From Mariniflexile gromovii (GTDB lineage Bacteria > Bacteroidota > Bacteroidia > Flavobacteriales > Flavobacteriaceae): a DNA stretch of 64,000 nucleotides. Shown here one piece after another: positions 51,256 through 59,937 of this stretch (the stretch's first letter is position 1; the number at the start of each line of letters is the position of its first letter). The stretch is taken from assembly GCF_017814435.1 (NCBI RefSeq), contig NZ_JAGJCB010000009.1, positions 1 through 64,000 on the forward strand, written 5' to 3'. The notes beneath the pieces were generated by a model that saw nothing but the letters and a program-made list of their open reading frames with translations, was not told the origin of the DNA and made no database searches. The position numbers and the translations under genes were made by a program.

Positions 51256-52392
51256 TTAAATTTTAATTTTCAATACTCTAAAAGGCTTTTTAAATTGCGC
51301 TGCACCATTGTGAAACCAGGGCATCAGCTGAATTTGTGAATTTGAAATGTATAAATATCCATCTTCAGAAATACTGTAACTGTCCGGCCAAATCAATTTT
51401 TCACTGTCCTGAACAATTGTCTGCATTTTCAAATCTGGAGTGATTTTCACGATTGAATTCTGCTCTAAATCTCCAAAATATAGATTTCCTTGTTTGTCGA
51501 AAATCATTCCGTCTGTTGTGACGAATTTGCCTAGATCCTCTACTCCTTTATTTAATGCATCTTCACCTGTGCTAAAGTTTTGTAACAAATCAGTTTTAAT
51601 TCGATATAAACGATTATCGGTAAGGGGTTTGAAATATAAATACTGCTTGTCCGGTGTCAGTGCAATACCATCTGAATTTACTTTAAGCAAAGAACCGTCG
51701 CCTTTCTTAAGCTCCGTTCGCAATGGTGAAAAATGATAGTTGGGATCAGATTTTACAGAGGCAGAACTGGCCAAAACCAATCTTGAATTACCGGAATTGA
51801 TATTTAACACCAGAATACCGCCTGTGTTTGAGTTGGTGAGATAAGCAAAGCCATTTTCATTGTCAACACGGATATCGTTGATGTAAACATCTTCTCCTAC
51901 TACATTTTCTGGAAAGCGGTATATCTTTTCAACTTTGTTATTCGTTAAATTGATTTTCAAAACTTTAGCACTGTGTTGGTACACTTTTCCAAGTCCGATT
52001 CCTGCTGCATCCACCACCCAAAGAAATCCTTTATCGTCAGTCACCACTGCTTGAACGCATACAAATTTATTTTGGCCGTCTTCACCTTTTCTAAAGCTAT
52101 TCCATTCAGCATCGGGATAAGGAACTGGTTTCCCGTCTTTCACCTCAACCACTGAATAAGAATGTGTGTCCAGCCAATAAGGATAATTCACAAAAACTCG
52201 GTTGTCTTTAGCTACGGCAACACCTGTTAACTGATAAGTACTATCAGCAAAAACTTCTTGTAAAGCTATTTCTTGTTCAGCAACCTGCTTTGTTGTGTTC
52301 TCTTGAGAATTGACTTTCGTTGATGAATTATTGTTGCAGGCGGTAAATAATGTGACCGACATCGTAATAGCCGTTAAATATGTCAATTTCAT
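51256..52392 (-). CDS. MRJP/SMP-30-like beta-propeller lipoprotein
   Basis: A 378-residue lipoprotein (lipobox LFTAC near residue 19). The rest is a six-bladed beta-propeller of the major royal jelly protein type, with VFVNYPYW, GFLWVVDAAG, NDIRVDNENGFAYLTNSNTG and LIWPDSYSISEDGYLYISNS. This fold is shared by gluconolactonase-like SMP-30 proteins and some redox or lactone enzymes; no substrate can be named. It lies 4 bp before the DUF417 gene and 16 bp after the oxidoreductase. A paralogue is at 53426-54454. Confidence 0.85.
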   Translation of the reverse strand: MKLTYLTAITMSVTLFTACNNNSSTKVNSQENTTKQVAEQEIALQEVFADSTYQLTGVAVAKDNRVFVNYPYWLDTHSYSVVEVKDGKPVPYPDAEWNSFRKGEDGQNKFVCVQAVVTDDKGFLWVVDAAGIGLGKVYQHSAKVLKINLTNNKVEKIYRFPENVVGEDVYINDIRVDNENGFAYLTNSNTGGILVLNINSGNSRLVLASSASVKSDPNYHFSPLRTELKKGDGSLLKVNSDGIALTPDKQYLYFKPLTDNRLYRIKTDLLQNFSTGEDALNKGVEDLGKFVTTDGMIFDKQGNLYFGDLEQNSIVKITPDLKMQTIVQDSEKLIWPDSYSISEDGYLYISNSQIQLMPWFHNGAAQFKKPFRVLKIKI

Positions 52393-52408
52393 AATTTTAA
52401 ATTTTGAT

Positions 52409-53344
52409 TTAAAGCGTTATCAGTATTTTACCCACAGTTCTACCAGTTTCCTGTTCCAGATGTGCTTCTCTCATTTGTCCGAAAGGAAATGTTTTTGAAA
52501 CGTGAGGTTTTACTGCACCACTTTCCAATAAGGAAGCAATCTGTTTCAAATCTTCACCACTTGATTGTACGAGAATGAAATAACCTCTCACACCTTTAGA
52601 TTTTGCCTTTGAAGTGACTTCCTCGTTCAAACCTGTAGGAATACTGATGATGGAACTACCCTCTTTTGTCACTTCTAGTGAATGGTCGATATTGTCTCCG
52701 CCGATTGTATCCAACACAAAATCAAAATTTCTTCCCGTTGATTTCCAGTCGAAACCATGATAATCAATATGTGAATCTGCCCCTAAACTCAATACAAAAT
52801 CTTTATTTTTTGCAGAAGAAGTTCCTGTCACTTTCGCTCCTAAATGCTTGGCAATCTGCACTGCGATATGTCCTACACCACCTGATGCAGCGTGAACCAA
52901 AACATTTTGCCCAGCTTGAATATTTTCGTTATGAACCAAAGCCTGATACGCCGTAAGTGCAACCAAAGTGGAAGAGGCTGCCTCTTCAAAAGATATATTC
53001 TCCGGTTTTAAAGCCAGTTGATTGGCCGGAGCGGCAACATATTCTGCATACGCCTTTCCGTGTCCAGGAAAATTCACCATTCCAAAAACCTCATCACCCA
53101 CTTTAAAATCTGAACTTTTAGTTTCTTCCACAATTCCTGAGATATCCCAACCCAAAATCAATGGGTTTTCTGTTTTTATTCTTCCGTAAACACCTTTTCC
53201 AGAACGGCTTTTAGTATCAACAGGATTAATACTGATAGCTTTTACTTTTATCAATACTTCGCCCTCGCTGAATGTCGGTTTCGCCAATTCTACGTATTCC
53301 AAATTTTCTACGTTTCCGGCTTCTTTTAATATGATTGCTTTCAT
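52409..53344 (-). CDS. Zinc-independent quinone oxidoreductase (MDR family, NADPH-dependent)
   Basis: A 311-residue medium-chain reductase with an N-terminal GroES-like domain (EVLIKVKAISINPVDTKSRS, GWDISGIVEE) and a Rossmann domain with VLVHAASGGVGHIAVQIAK. The Zn-binding cysteines are absent, which fits the quinone-oxidoreductase subgroup that reduces quinones and enones using NADPH. It lies between the two MRJP-like genes on the same strand, 81 bp from the first. Such enzymes detoxify reactive carbonyls, in line with the locus. Confidence 0.9.
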   Translation of the reverse strand: MKAIILKEAGNVENLEYVELAKPTFSEGEVLIKVKAISINPVDTKSRSGKGVYGRIKTENPLILGWDISGIVEETKSSDFKVGDEVFGMVNFPGHGKAYAEYVAAPANQLALKPENISFEEAASSTLVALTAYQALVHNENIQAGQNVLVHAASGGVGHIAVQIAKHLGAKVTGTSSAKNKDFVLSLGADSHIDYHGFDWKSTGRNFDFVLDTIGGDNIDHSLEVTKEGSSIISIPTGLNEEVTSKAKSKGVRGYFILVQSSGEDLKQIASLLESGAVKPHVSKTFPFGQMREAHLEQETGRTVGKILITL

Positions 53345-53425
53345 AATCTTTTTTTATGTTATATATAAGGTTTAATCTTTTTACTTAGTTATTTAGGGGT
53401 TTTGAATTGATTTTCAACTTGTAAA

Positions 53426-54454
53426 TCACAACCGGAAATTCCACTTTGCTTTTCCGTTTTGAAATACAGCCAAACGGTTGAGTTGACCTGTCGGTATCCA
53501 TAGATAGCCGTTGTCATCAATCCATAAAGCGTCTGCCCAAAGCAATCTTTTATCTTTAATGATCAGACTTTCTTTTCCTTCCGGTGATATTTTGATGATT
53601 TCACTTTTATTGACATCGCTTACATAGATATTTCCGTTTGCATCGATGGCTGTTCCTCCTGTTGATGGGGTTTTATAGAATAATTCTACTTTGGAAGTCA
53701 AATCTTTTTTAGATAAATTTTCATCATTCAGATATTGTGTTTCCACTCTACAAAGCGGGCCACTTGCAGGTTGGAAATACAGCCATTTTCCATCGGGAGA
53801 AATCTCCAGTTGGTCTGCGTGGATTATCACTTCATTACCTTTTTGATCTTTCATAATTTTCCCTTCTGCTTTTATCGGTAAAATATCGGTGGTTGAAGAA
53901 TGATTTTCTAAAACTCTTCTGCCTTTACCTGTGGTTTTATCCAGAATAATTAAAGCAGGTTCACCAGCATCAGTCAGATAAATGGTATTACCCCAAATTC
54001 TTAAATCGCCAATAAAAGTGGAAGGTTTTGCTATTTCTGAAAGGGGAATAATTTGATGAACAGTATTCGTTTTAATGTCAATAACAACTAATTTCAACGC
54101 ATTTCCTGATAAAGGATTTTGTCCCATCGCAGGTGTTCCGGTATCTACGATCCAAAGCAAACCATTGATAAGTCGTATGGAATTAGTTCTAACAAACTTT
54201 TCAGTTACATCTGCATCAGATTGCCAATTGTTCCAATCTTCATTTGGATAGGGAATGATTTTTCCATCTTTTAAAACTTCGCCCACACTTATCCCTTTTG
54301 CACCTTCGATTTTTGGGATGTTAACAAATATCCTTTCGTCTGAACTTGTGGTTACTCCGTTCCAAACTAAATTTGAAGTTGCTACTTGCTGCAATTGCGC
54401 ATTGGCAAATCCCCAGATAAGCAACAGCGATAAAAGGCTAAATGTAATTTTCAT
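53426..54454 (-). CDS. MRJP/SMP-30-like beta-propeller protein, exported
   Basis: A 342-residue propeller with a cleavable signal peptide (ending FANAQ near residue 19), not a lipoprotein. Features: IFVNIPKIEG, GLLWIVDTGT, FIGDLRIWGNTIYLTDAGEP and LLWADALWIDDNGYLWIPTG. It is the first gene of the four-gene operon with the oxidoreductase, the other propeller and DUF417. A hairpin follows the divergent-side neighbour, not this gene. Function is not known beyond fold. Confidence 0.85.
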   Translation of the reverse strand: MKITFSLLSLLLIWGFANAQLQQVATSNLVWNGVTTSSDERIFVNIPKIEGAKGISVGEVLKDGKIIPYPNEDWNNWQSDADVTEKFVRTNSIRLINGLLWIVDTGTPAMGQNPLSGNALKLVVIDIKTNTVHQIIPLSEIAKPSTFIGDLRIWGNTIYLTDAGEPALIILDKTTGKGRRVLENHSSTTDILPIKAEGKIMKDQKGNEVIIHADQLEISPDGKWLYFQPASGPLCRVETQYLNDENLSKKDLTSKVELFYKTPSTGGTAIDANGNIYVSDVNKSEIIKISPEGKESLIIKDKRLLWADALWIDDNGYLWIPTGQLNRLAVFQNGKAKWNFRL

Positions 54455-54558
54455 CTTTATTTGATTTCAATAATTTTTATAGTACAAAGTTACCTTCAAC
54501 TATACCTGAATAAATAGTACATTTCGAGGAATAAATAGCACAGATTTACAGAAACAAA

Positions 54559-54581
54559 AAATCCTCTACTTGAGAGGATTT
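54559..54581 (-). terminator. Terminator after the MBL-fold gene
   Basis: AAATCCTCT (54559-54567) and AGAGGATTT (54573-54581) pair perfectly around ACTTG, 5 bp after the MBL-fold stop. A poly-A stretch on the plus strand gives the T-run on the minus strand. Confidence 0.75.
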
Positions 54582-54585
54582 CACT

Positions 54586-55479
54586 TTAAACGGTATAAAA
54601 AGCTTTCGGTATATAGCGATAACCTTTTTCATTTTTTTCAATAAAACCTAAACCGGGAAAGGGTAAATGGTCTCCAAAAAGAAGTTGTTTCGTGGATGCT
54701 AATTTTTCAAGTAGATCTATACGGGTTTTAATACCTAATTCAAAATCAGAATCGATTTGATTTCCCCATTCCGGATGTTCTACCAAAATAATATGCTGAA
54801 AAGTATCAGCTATATGTACTAATTCTTCTCCCTGAGATGCAATGGTAATAATCGTGTGTCCGGGTGTGTGTCCAGGTGCATTTTCCAATTTCAAAAATCC
54901 AAACAATTCGGCATTATCTTCGTAAAACTGCATATCAGAATCAATTATTGAAAGATGATGTTTGGCAAACTGTATTTCAAAATCAGCGACAGCATCTTGT
55001 GTTCCCTTTGAAAAATCAGGTTTTTCGGCTGTCCAGAAATCATATTCTTTTTTTGAAAGATAAATTTTGGCATTGGGAAAAGCCAAAGAATTATCTGCAT
55101 TCACGATTCCTCCAATGTGGTCGGGATGGGCGTGAGTAAGTACAATGTCTGTAATCTTTTCAGGTTCGATTCCGGTAGAAATCAGATTTCCTAACAATTT
55201 TCCGCTGTTTGGACCCAATTTTTGCCCACATCCGGCATCAATTAGAATAGTTTTATCTTCTGTTTTTATTATCAAAACATTACCGGCTAAAGTCAGTTTT
55301 CCGGGGGAAAGAAAATGTTGGCTCAGAAAATCATTAATATCTGATAGATTAATGTTCGGAGCAAACATCGGCTGGATATTTTCCATCACAGATGCTCCAT
55401 CCGTAAAAACAAAAACCTGTAATGTTCCAACTTGAAACGTAAAATATCCTGAATTTTTAATACTATTTATTGTACTCAT
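54586..55479 (-). CDS. Metallo-beta-lactamase-fold hydrolase
   Basis: A 297-residue MBL-fold protein from the ATG at 55479 (I prefer it to the TTG/CTG-like longer start at 55503, which adds MCQQIYIK with no family counterpart). The metal motif THAHPDHIGG is near residue 110, with a later ENAPGHTPGHTIITI and an Asp in HIADTFQH. It belongs to the N-acyl-homoserine-lactonase/metal-dependent hydrolase group. It is divergent from the HxlR gene and is a likely target of it. Confidence 0.88.
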   Translation of the reverse strand: MSTINSIKNSGYFTFQVGTLQVFVFTDGASVMENIQPMFAPNINLSDINDFLSQHFLSPGKLTLAGNVLIIKTEDKTILIDAGCGQKLGPNSGKLLGNLISTGIEPEKITDIVLTHAHPDHIGGIVNADNSLAFPNAKIYLSKKEYDFWTAEKPDFSKGTQDAVADFEIQFAKHHLSIIDSDMQFYEDNAELFGFLKLENAPGHTPGHTIITIASQGEELVHIADTFQHIILVEHPEWGNQIDSDFELGIKTRIDLLEKLASTKQLLFGDHLPFPGLGFIEKNEKGYRYIPKAFYTV

Positions 55480-55582
55480 TTTTATATAAATTTGTTGACA
55501 CAAAATTAGAGGAAGTAACTATCCAAAATATATTACTATCCTTTTTGATAGCGCTATTATTTAAAATGCAGAATAAAAAATT

Positions 55583-55939
55583 ATGGCTAAAGTTTCTGGA
55601 AATGTTGAGAAAAAAGACTGTCAGGAAATTATGCTTCCGATACAGGATGCGTTGGAAATCCTGAAAGGAAAATGGAAACTTCCGATTATTGTTTCCCTGT
55701 CTTTTGGAAGTAAAAGATTTAAAGAAATTTCGAGAGAAATCTCCGGAATTACCGACCGGGTTTTGTCTAAGGAATTAAAAGAATTGGAAATCAATTTTCT
55801 GATTACCAGAACCGTTCACGATACGTTTCCACCAACGGTAGAATACGAAATTACTGAACACGGCTTATCTCTGGAAAAGGTAATTATGGCGATGAAAGAC
55901 TGGGGATTGGAACATCGGAAAAAAGTCATAACAAGTTAA
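55583..55939 (+). CDS. HxlR-family transcriptional regulator
   Basis: A 118-residue winged-helix protein: DALEILKGKWKLPIIVSLSF, FKEISREISGITDRVLSKEL and PPTVEYEITEHGLSL. HxlR-type proteins often sense aldehydes or quinones through Cys residues. Here a single Cys (position 12, in KKDCQEIM) lies near the usual sensing position of the family. It is divergent from the MBL-fold gene with 103 bp between the starts. Confidence 0.9.
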   Translation: MAKVSGNVEKKDCQEIMLPIQDALEILKGKWKLPIIVSLSFGSKRFKEISREISGITDRVLSKELKELEINFLITRTVHDTFPPTVEYEITEHGLSLEKVIMAMKDWGLEHRKKVITS

Positions 55940-55982
55940 CCTTTATTATGACTTTTAACAAATTGCAATTGCAATCTTTATT

Positions 55983-56873
55983 TTAATTCATTTGTGATTT
56001 TCGAAACTCCAAAGGTTTCATTCCAGTTTGTTTTTTGAACAGTCTTGTGAAATAAGATGCATTTTCAAAGCCTAATTCATAAGCAATTTCAGCGACTCCT
56101 TTTTCACCTAATCTCAATAGATTTTTAGCTTCAGAAATCATAAAAACATGAATAAGTTCCATCGCCGTTTTCCCTGTTTCGTGCTTTAATAAGTCGCTCA
56201 AATAACGTGGTGATAAAAAAAGCTGTTCGGCCAAAAAAGACACATTTGGAAGTCCGTTTTTCTCTAACAATCCTTCTTCAAGATATTTTCTTAACGCATC
56301 ATTAAATTTTGAAGATGTTTTTCCTGTTACTTGTGTTCTATCTATAAATTGGCGATTATAATAACGCTGCGCATATTTTAAGATTGATGCAATATGACTT
56401 AAAATGATCTCACGACTATATTCATCTGGGTTATTAAAATATTCTCCCTGAATTTTCGAGTGAAGTTCCAGTATAATCTGTTCTTCTTTTGGAGAAAGAT
56501 GCAGTGCTTCCGTTACTTCATAATCAAAGAAGCTATATTTTTCAATTTCTTTGAAAAGCTCATGCCCATTTAGATAATCTTCGTGAATCAATAACATATA
56601 GCCTTTTTCTTCAAATTGAAGGTCTTTTAATTCAATGATTTGACGTGGCTTTGCAAAAAATAGACAACCGTTGTCGTGGTCGTATTGCGTACGGCCATAC
56701 ATAAAAACACCTGATTTTATTTTCTTGAAAGCAATCACATAGCAATCAGTGGTAAACTCTCGGTTTCCTAAAGTACACTCTGACTGACAGCCAATCATAC
56801 TGAAAAGCGGATGTTGTGGGGCATCCCAATGATTACCGGCATGCAATTCGGTAAGGGTTCTATAATGTTTCAT
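55983..56873 (-). CDS. AraC-family transcriptional regulator
   Basis: A 296-residue regulator: an N-terminal AraC ligand-like part (1-170) and a C-terminal double HTH (about 195-290) with EQLFLSPRYLSDLLKHETGK and ELGFENASYFTRLFKKQTGM. It follows the SDR gene by 35 bp on the same strand. It is very close to the incomplete AraC protein at the window end (63436-64000), especially from SREIILSHIASILKYAQRYY onward, so the two are paralogues in one region. Confidence 0.92.
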   Translation of the reverse strand: MKHYRTLTELHAGNHWDAPQHPLFSMIGCQSECTLGNREFTTDCYVIAFKKIKSGVFMYGRTQYDHDNGCLFFAKPRQIIELKDLQFEEKGYMLLIHEDYLNGHELFKEIEKYSFFDYEVTEALHLSPKEEQIILELHSKIQGEYFNNPDEYSREIILSHIASILKYAQRYYNRQFIDRTQVTGKTSSKFNDALRKYLEEGLLEKNGLPNVSFLAEQLFLSPRYLSDLLKHETGKTAMELIHVFMISEAKNLLRLGEKGVAEIAYELGFENASYFTRLFKKQTGMKPLEFRKSQMN

Positions 56874-56908
56874 CGCTTTTGAATTTGAAATCCTAATTTA
56901 CTATTTTT

Positions 56909-57733
56909 TTAATGCCCATGAGCAGTAATACTCACTTCTTTCCATTCTTGAATATCATTTAATCTTTTGGTGTAAACTTCATTGATGACGTGATACGCTA
57001 TCTTACCCAACAATAATCTTTGCGGAGGATTTTGATTGTCGATAAGGTTTAAAACCGGTTCTACTGTCGCTTTTGGTATTCCCCAGGTATCAGGATTGTC
57101 ACCGCTTTCTGCGAAAGCTGCACGTACTGGATTATAATCTGTAATATCCGATGTTGTTTGAATTGCTGAAGCTCCGGCCCAATCAGTTGCAAATCCATTA
57201 GGTTCAATTAAAGTGGTTTTGATTCCCAAATGTTCCGTTTCCGAACCAATAGTTTCAACTAATCCCTCCACTGCAAATTTCGAAGCGTTGTACAATCCTA
57301 AGAGTGGTAAAGTGGTCAATCCCAAAAAGCTGGATACCTGAATAATATGACCGCTTTTTTGCTTTCTATAAACTGGCAAAACCGCCTGTGCCACCCAAAG
57401 AGAGCCAAAGAAATTGGTTTCCATCTGTGCTCTAGCTTGTTGCTCTGTTGTTTCTTCTGTAGTACCAAATAAGCCGAAACCTGCGTTATTGATAGTCACA
57501 TCGATCTTGCCAAAATAATTTTCAATTTTTTCTACAACATCAAAAACTTCAGCACGGTTATTTACATCCAATTGCAAAGTTAAAATATTATCCCCATATT
57601 TATCTTTTAAACTCTGTAAATCCATTGTGTTTCTTGCTGTTGCAGCTACTTTGTCTCCTCTTTTCAAAAGTGCTTCAGCCCATAATTTTCCAAACCCTTT
57701 TGATGCTCCTGTAATAAAAACTATTTTACTCAT
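56909..57733 (-). CDS. Short-chain dehydrogenase/reductase
   Basis: A 274-residue classical SDR: dinucleotide motif VFITGASKGFGKLWAEALL (TGxxxGxG), NNAGFGLFG, catalytic Ser in VSSFLGLTTLP and the Y-x-x-x-K pair in YNASKFAVEGL. The C-terminal half has a substrate loop of the class that reduces ketones or aldehydes. It lies just upstream of the AraC gene (35 bp), whose product may control it. Substrate unknown. Confidence 0.92.
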   Translation of the reverse strand: MSKIVFITGASKGFGKLWAEALLKRGDKVAATARNTMDLQSLKDKYGDNILTLQLDVNNRAEVFDVVEKIENYFGKIDVTINNAGFGLFGTTEETTEQQARAQMETNFFGSLWVAQAVLPVYRKQKSGHIIQVSSFLGLTTLPLLGLYNASKFAVEGLVETIGSETEHLGIKTTLIEPNGFATDWAGASAIQTTSDITDYNPVRAAFAESGDNPDTWGIPKATVEPVLNLIDNQNPPQRLLLGKIAYHVINEVYTKRLNDIQEWKEVSITAHGH

Positions 57734-57911
57734 TGTTTTAATTTTTTAGTATTATTTAATGATGCAAAGTTATTATCAAGCCCAACGGAAGACGTAGCCC
57801 ATTTTAGCTGAAAAATAGCACAGAAATACGTTTGTAATGATTTTATCATTTATTCGAAAAGATAGTTTTGTCTTAAAATTGATGTATTTACTTCACATTA
57901 ATCATAAAAAA

Positions 57912-57941
57912 AAGCTTTCCGTAAATATTTCCGGAAAGCTT
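57912..57941 (-). terminator. Terminator after the carboxymuconolactone decarboxylase-like gene
   Basis: AAGCTTTCCG (57912-57921) and CGGAAAGCTT (57932-57941) pair perfectly over 10 bp around a 10-nt loop. It lies 36 bp downstream of the stop at 57977 on the minus strand, with T-rich DNA after it. Confidence 0.8.
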
Positions 57942-57976
57942 AATATCAAAAATAATTATTTGTGTTAGAATAGCTT

Positions 57977-58516
57977 TTAAATAGCCTGTACCAAAGGAAA
58001 ATCAATAGGAATCTGAGTGTTGGCAAATACATAATTGGTAAAACTTCTCAACGCCACCAAAGCAGTCAATTCTACTAAAGCTTTCTCGTCGTATCCAGCA
58101 TTTAAGAAATTTTCTAAAACTACGTTTCCTGCATTTCCTTTATTGTTGGTGATAGATTGAGCCAACTTAATTGCAGCGTCTAATTTTGCCTCTGAAAAAG
58201 TTCCTTTCCTGATTTCTAGTGTGTCTTCTTCAGTAAAACCTCTCATCTTTGCTATTGCTGTATGGGCTGCCAAACAATAGTTACATTCGTTCACTTGTGA
58301 AACGATAAGATTGATGGCTTCTCTTTCTTTTGCTGTAAACGATGAATTATGAGCCAAAGATGTTTCGGTTTCGAGCATTGACTTTAAAGCAGATGAAGAA
58401 TAACCAATGGTTGCATATAAATTTGGAATTTGCCCCATTTTTTTTTCTACAGATTCTAAAATCGATTGGGATTCAGAATTTAACTGATCCTTTTGAGGTA
58501 CTGTAATTGTTCTCAT
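57977..58516 (-). CDS. Carboxymuconolactone decarboxylase-family (AhpD-like) protein
   Basis: A 179-residue protein from the ATG at 58516. The frame is open to 58717, but that part overlaps the AraC gene and shows no family similarity. The CMD core has the redox motif ECNYCLAAHTAI (E-x-x-C-x-x-C-x-x-x-H). AhpD-like proteins reduce peroxides through disulfide exchange with thioredoxin-like partners or dihydrolipoamide. The core is followed by ITNNKGNAGNVVLENFL. It is likely a stress protein and may be controlled by the AraC regulator encoded just upstream. Confidence 0.9.
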   Translation of the reverse strand: MRTITVPQKDQLNSESQSILESVEKKMGQIPNLYATIGYSSSALKSMLETETSLAHNSSFTAKEREAINLIVSQVNECNYCLAAHTAIAKMRGFTEEDTLEIRKGTFSEAKLDAAIKLAQSITNNKGNAGNVVLENFLNAGYDEKALVELTALVALRSFTNYVFANTQIPIDFPLVQAI

Positions 58517-58622
58517 TTTTATATGATTTAAAATTGTTTCATTTTGTTGATACAAAGTTAAATCGGTATTTAGCCTAAAACTTAGCCCATTTAAGCGGAA
58601 GAATAGCACAGAATTACGTAGG

Positions 58623-59456
58623 TTATCGATGGGTGCCATGCTTTCGGTAAAAAGAGGGGGTAATTCCTTTGTACTTTTTAAAAATCCGGTTGAGATGGCT
58701 TTGATCTGTAAAGCCAAATTCTAAAGCAATCTTACTAATACGCATATCAGTTAGAATTAATCGGCTTTCAATTAGTTTTAACCTATAAAGCATTATGTAT
58801 TGCTGTAGGCTTTCGCCCGTATGCTTTTTAAAATACTCTCCCATATATTTTGGAGAAAGATGGAAGGACTTGGCTAAACGATCTACTTTTAATTTTTCCG
58901 GCTCGAAAATGTGCTGGTGTATGTAATTAACTATAGGCATAATTCCTGAAATTTTACCATCAAAAACTTCTTTCTCCTGCAAGGTGAGGTTTCGGGCTGC
59001 ATAGCTTATAATTGTGTTTATTAATTGTTGAATAATATGCTCTTTCTGTGGTGAGTTGCTTTCCTTTTCACGAATGAGCGCTTCTATAACAGCACGAACA
59101 AAAGGTTTATCGGTAACAGTTTTAAGTATGCAACCTGGCAGGTGATTGTGACTATTGAAAATATATTCTAACTCACGGATATTTTGGCTGTTTTGTGTTT
59201 TAATATAATCATTATTAAACCTGATGAAGAAAAAACAGCTATAAGCATCTATAGTAAAACTGTGGGTATCCTGGGGGAATATTAGAAATAATTTATTTGG
59301 GGCATAGGGTAATTGATGATAGTTGATGATCTGCGATCCGGTTCCATCAAGCACAAAAACCATCTCAAAAAATGTATTTCTGTGGATTTTTGCCTCATAA
59401 TTTTGCGTTTCAAGCAATTCCAATTCATAGGGATTATATAGATTTCGCACCTTCAT
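58623..59456 (-). CDS. AraC-family transcriptional regulator with cupin-like sensor domain
   Basis: A 277-residue regulator: a cupin-like N-terminal part (about 20-100: HRNTFFEMVFVLDGTGSQII) and a C-terminal AraC domain (about 175-272) with HLSPKYMGEYFKKHTGESLQ and EFGFTDQSHLNRIFKKYKGI. It is divergent from the DoxX gene at 59538, with about 80 bp between the starts, and upstream of the AhpD-like gene on its own strand. It probably controls one or both. Confidence 0.9.
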   Translation of the reverse strand: MKVRNLYNPYELELLETQNYEAKIHRNTFFEMVFVLDGTGSQIINYHQLPYAPNKLFLIFPQDTHSFTIDAYSCFFFIRFNNDYIKTQNSQNIRELEYIFNSHNHLPGCILKTVTDKPFVRAVIEALIREKESNSPQKEHIIQQLINTIISYAARNLTLQEKEVFDGKISGIMPIVNYIHQHIFEPEKLKVDRLAKSFHLSPKYMGEYFKKHTGESLQQYIMLYRLKLIESRLILTDMRISKIALEFGFTDQSHLNRIFKKYKGITPSFYRKHGTHR

Positions 59457-59537
59457 ACCTGCAATTTTACAAAAATATCCTGTAAAAACACCTGTTTTTA
59501 TTACTTGTGTTTTTGAAATTTGCTAAAAAATATTATT

Positions 59538-59933
59538 ATGAATGATTTAGCTTATTTGATGTTGCGCCTAGTGGCAGGCGTCAGCTTTTTTGGGCACGGC
59601 TTAGTACGGTTGCCAAAATTGACTGCTTTTAGCCAATGGATGACCGGAAGTTTTTCGAAATCAATGTTACCGCAAAGTTTGGTCACACCATTTAGTTATG
59701 CATTGCCTATTGCCGAGTTTACAATCGGCACACTTCTCATTTTAGGGTTGTTTTCTCAGAAAGCTTTTATCACTGGTGTAGTGGTAATGTTATTATTAAT
59801 GCTGGGCACCTGCCTCATTGAAAACTGGGAGGCTTTACCATCGCAAATGATACACGCTTTACTACTTATTTTACTTTACCAATTTATGGCAGCAAACACT
59901 TTTTCATTAGACCATATCATCTTTAAAAATTAA
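59538..59933 (+). CDS. DoxX-family membrane protein
   Basis: A 131-residue protein from the ATG at 59538; the frame is open from a TTG at 59520, but that adds only six residues without support. Four membrane helices (about 3-22, 48-70, 74-93 and 102-122) with the DoxX features MLRLVAGVSFFGHGLVRLPK and the second-helix motif YALPIAEFTIGTLLILGLF. It is 4 bp before the polysaccharide-deacetylase-fold gene, so they are co-transcribed. Confidence 0.88.
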   Translation: MNDLAYLMLRLVAGVSFFGHGLVRLPKLTAFSQWMTGSFSKSMLPQSLVTPFSYALPIAEFTIGTLLILGLFSQKAFITGVVVMLLLMLGTCLIENWEALPSQMIHALLLILLYQFMAANTFSLDHIIFKN

Positions 59934-59937
59934 TAAA

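Noticed and set aside
58517-58717. N-terminal extension of the carboxymuconolactone decarboxylase-like gene
   Set aside because: It overlaps the AraC gene, and the family start is clearly at the ATG at 58516.
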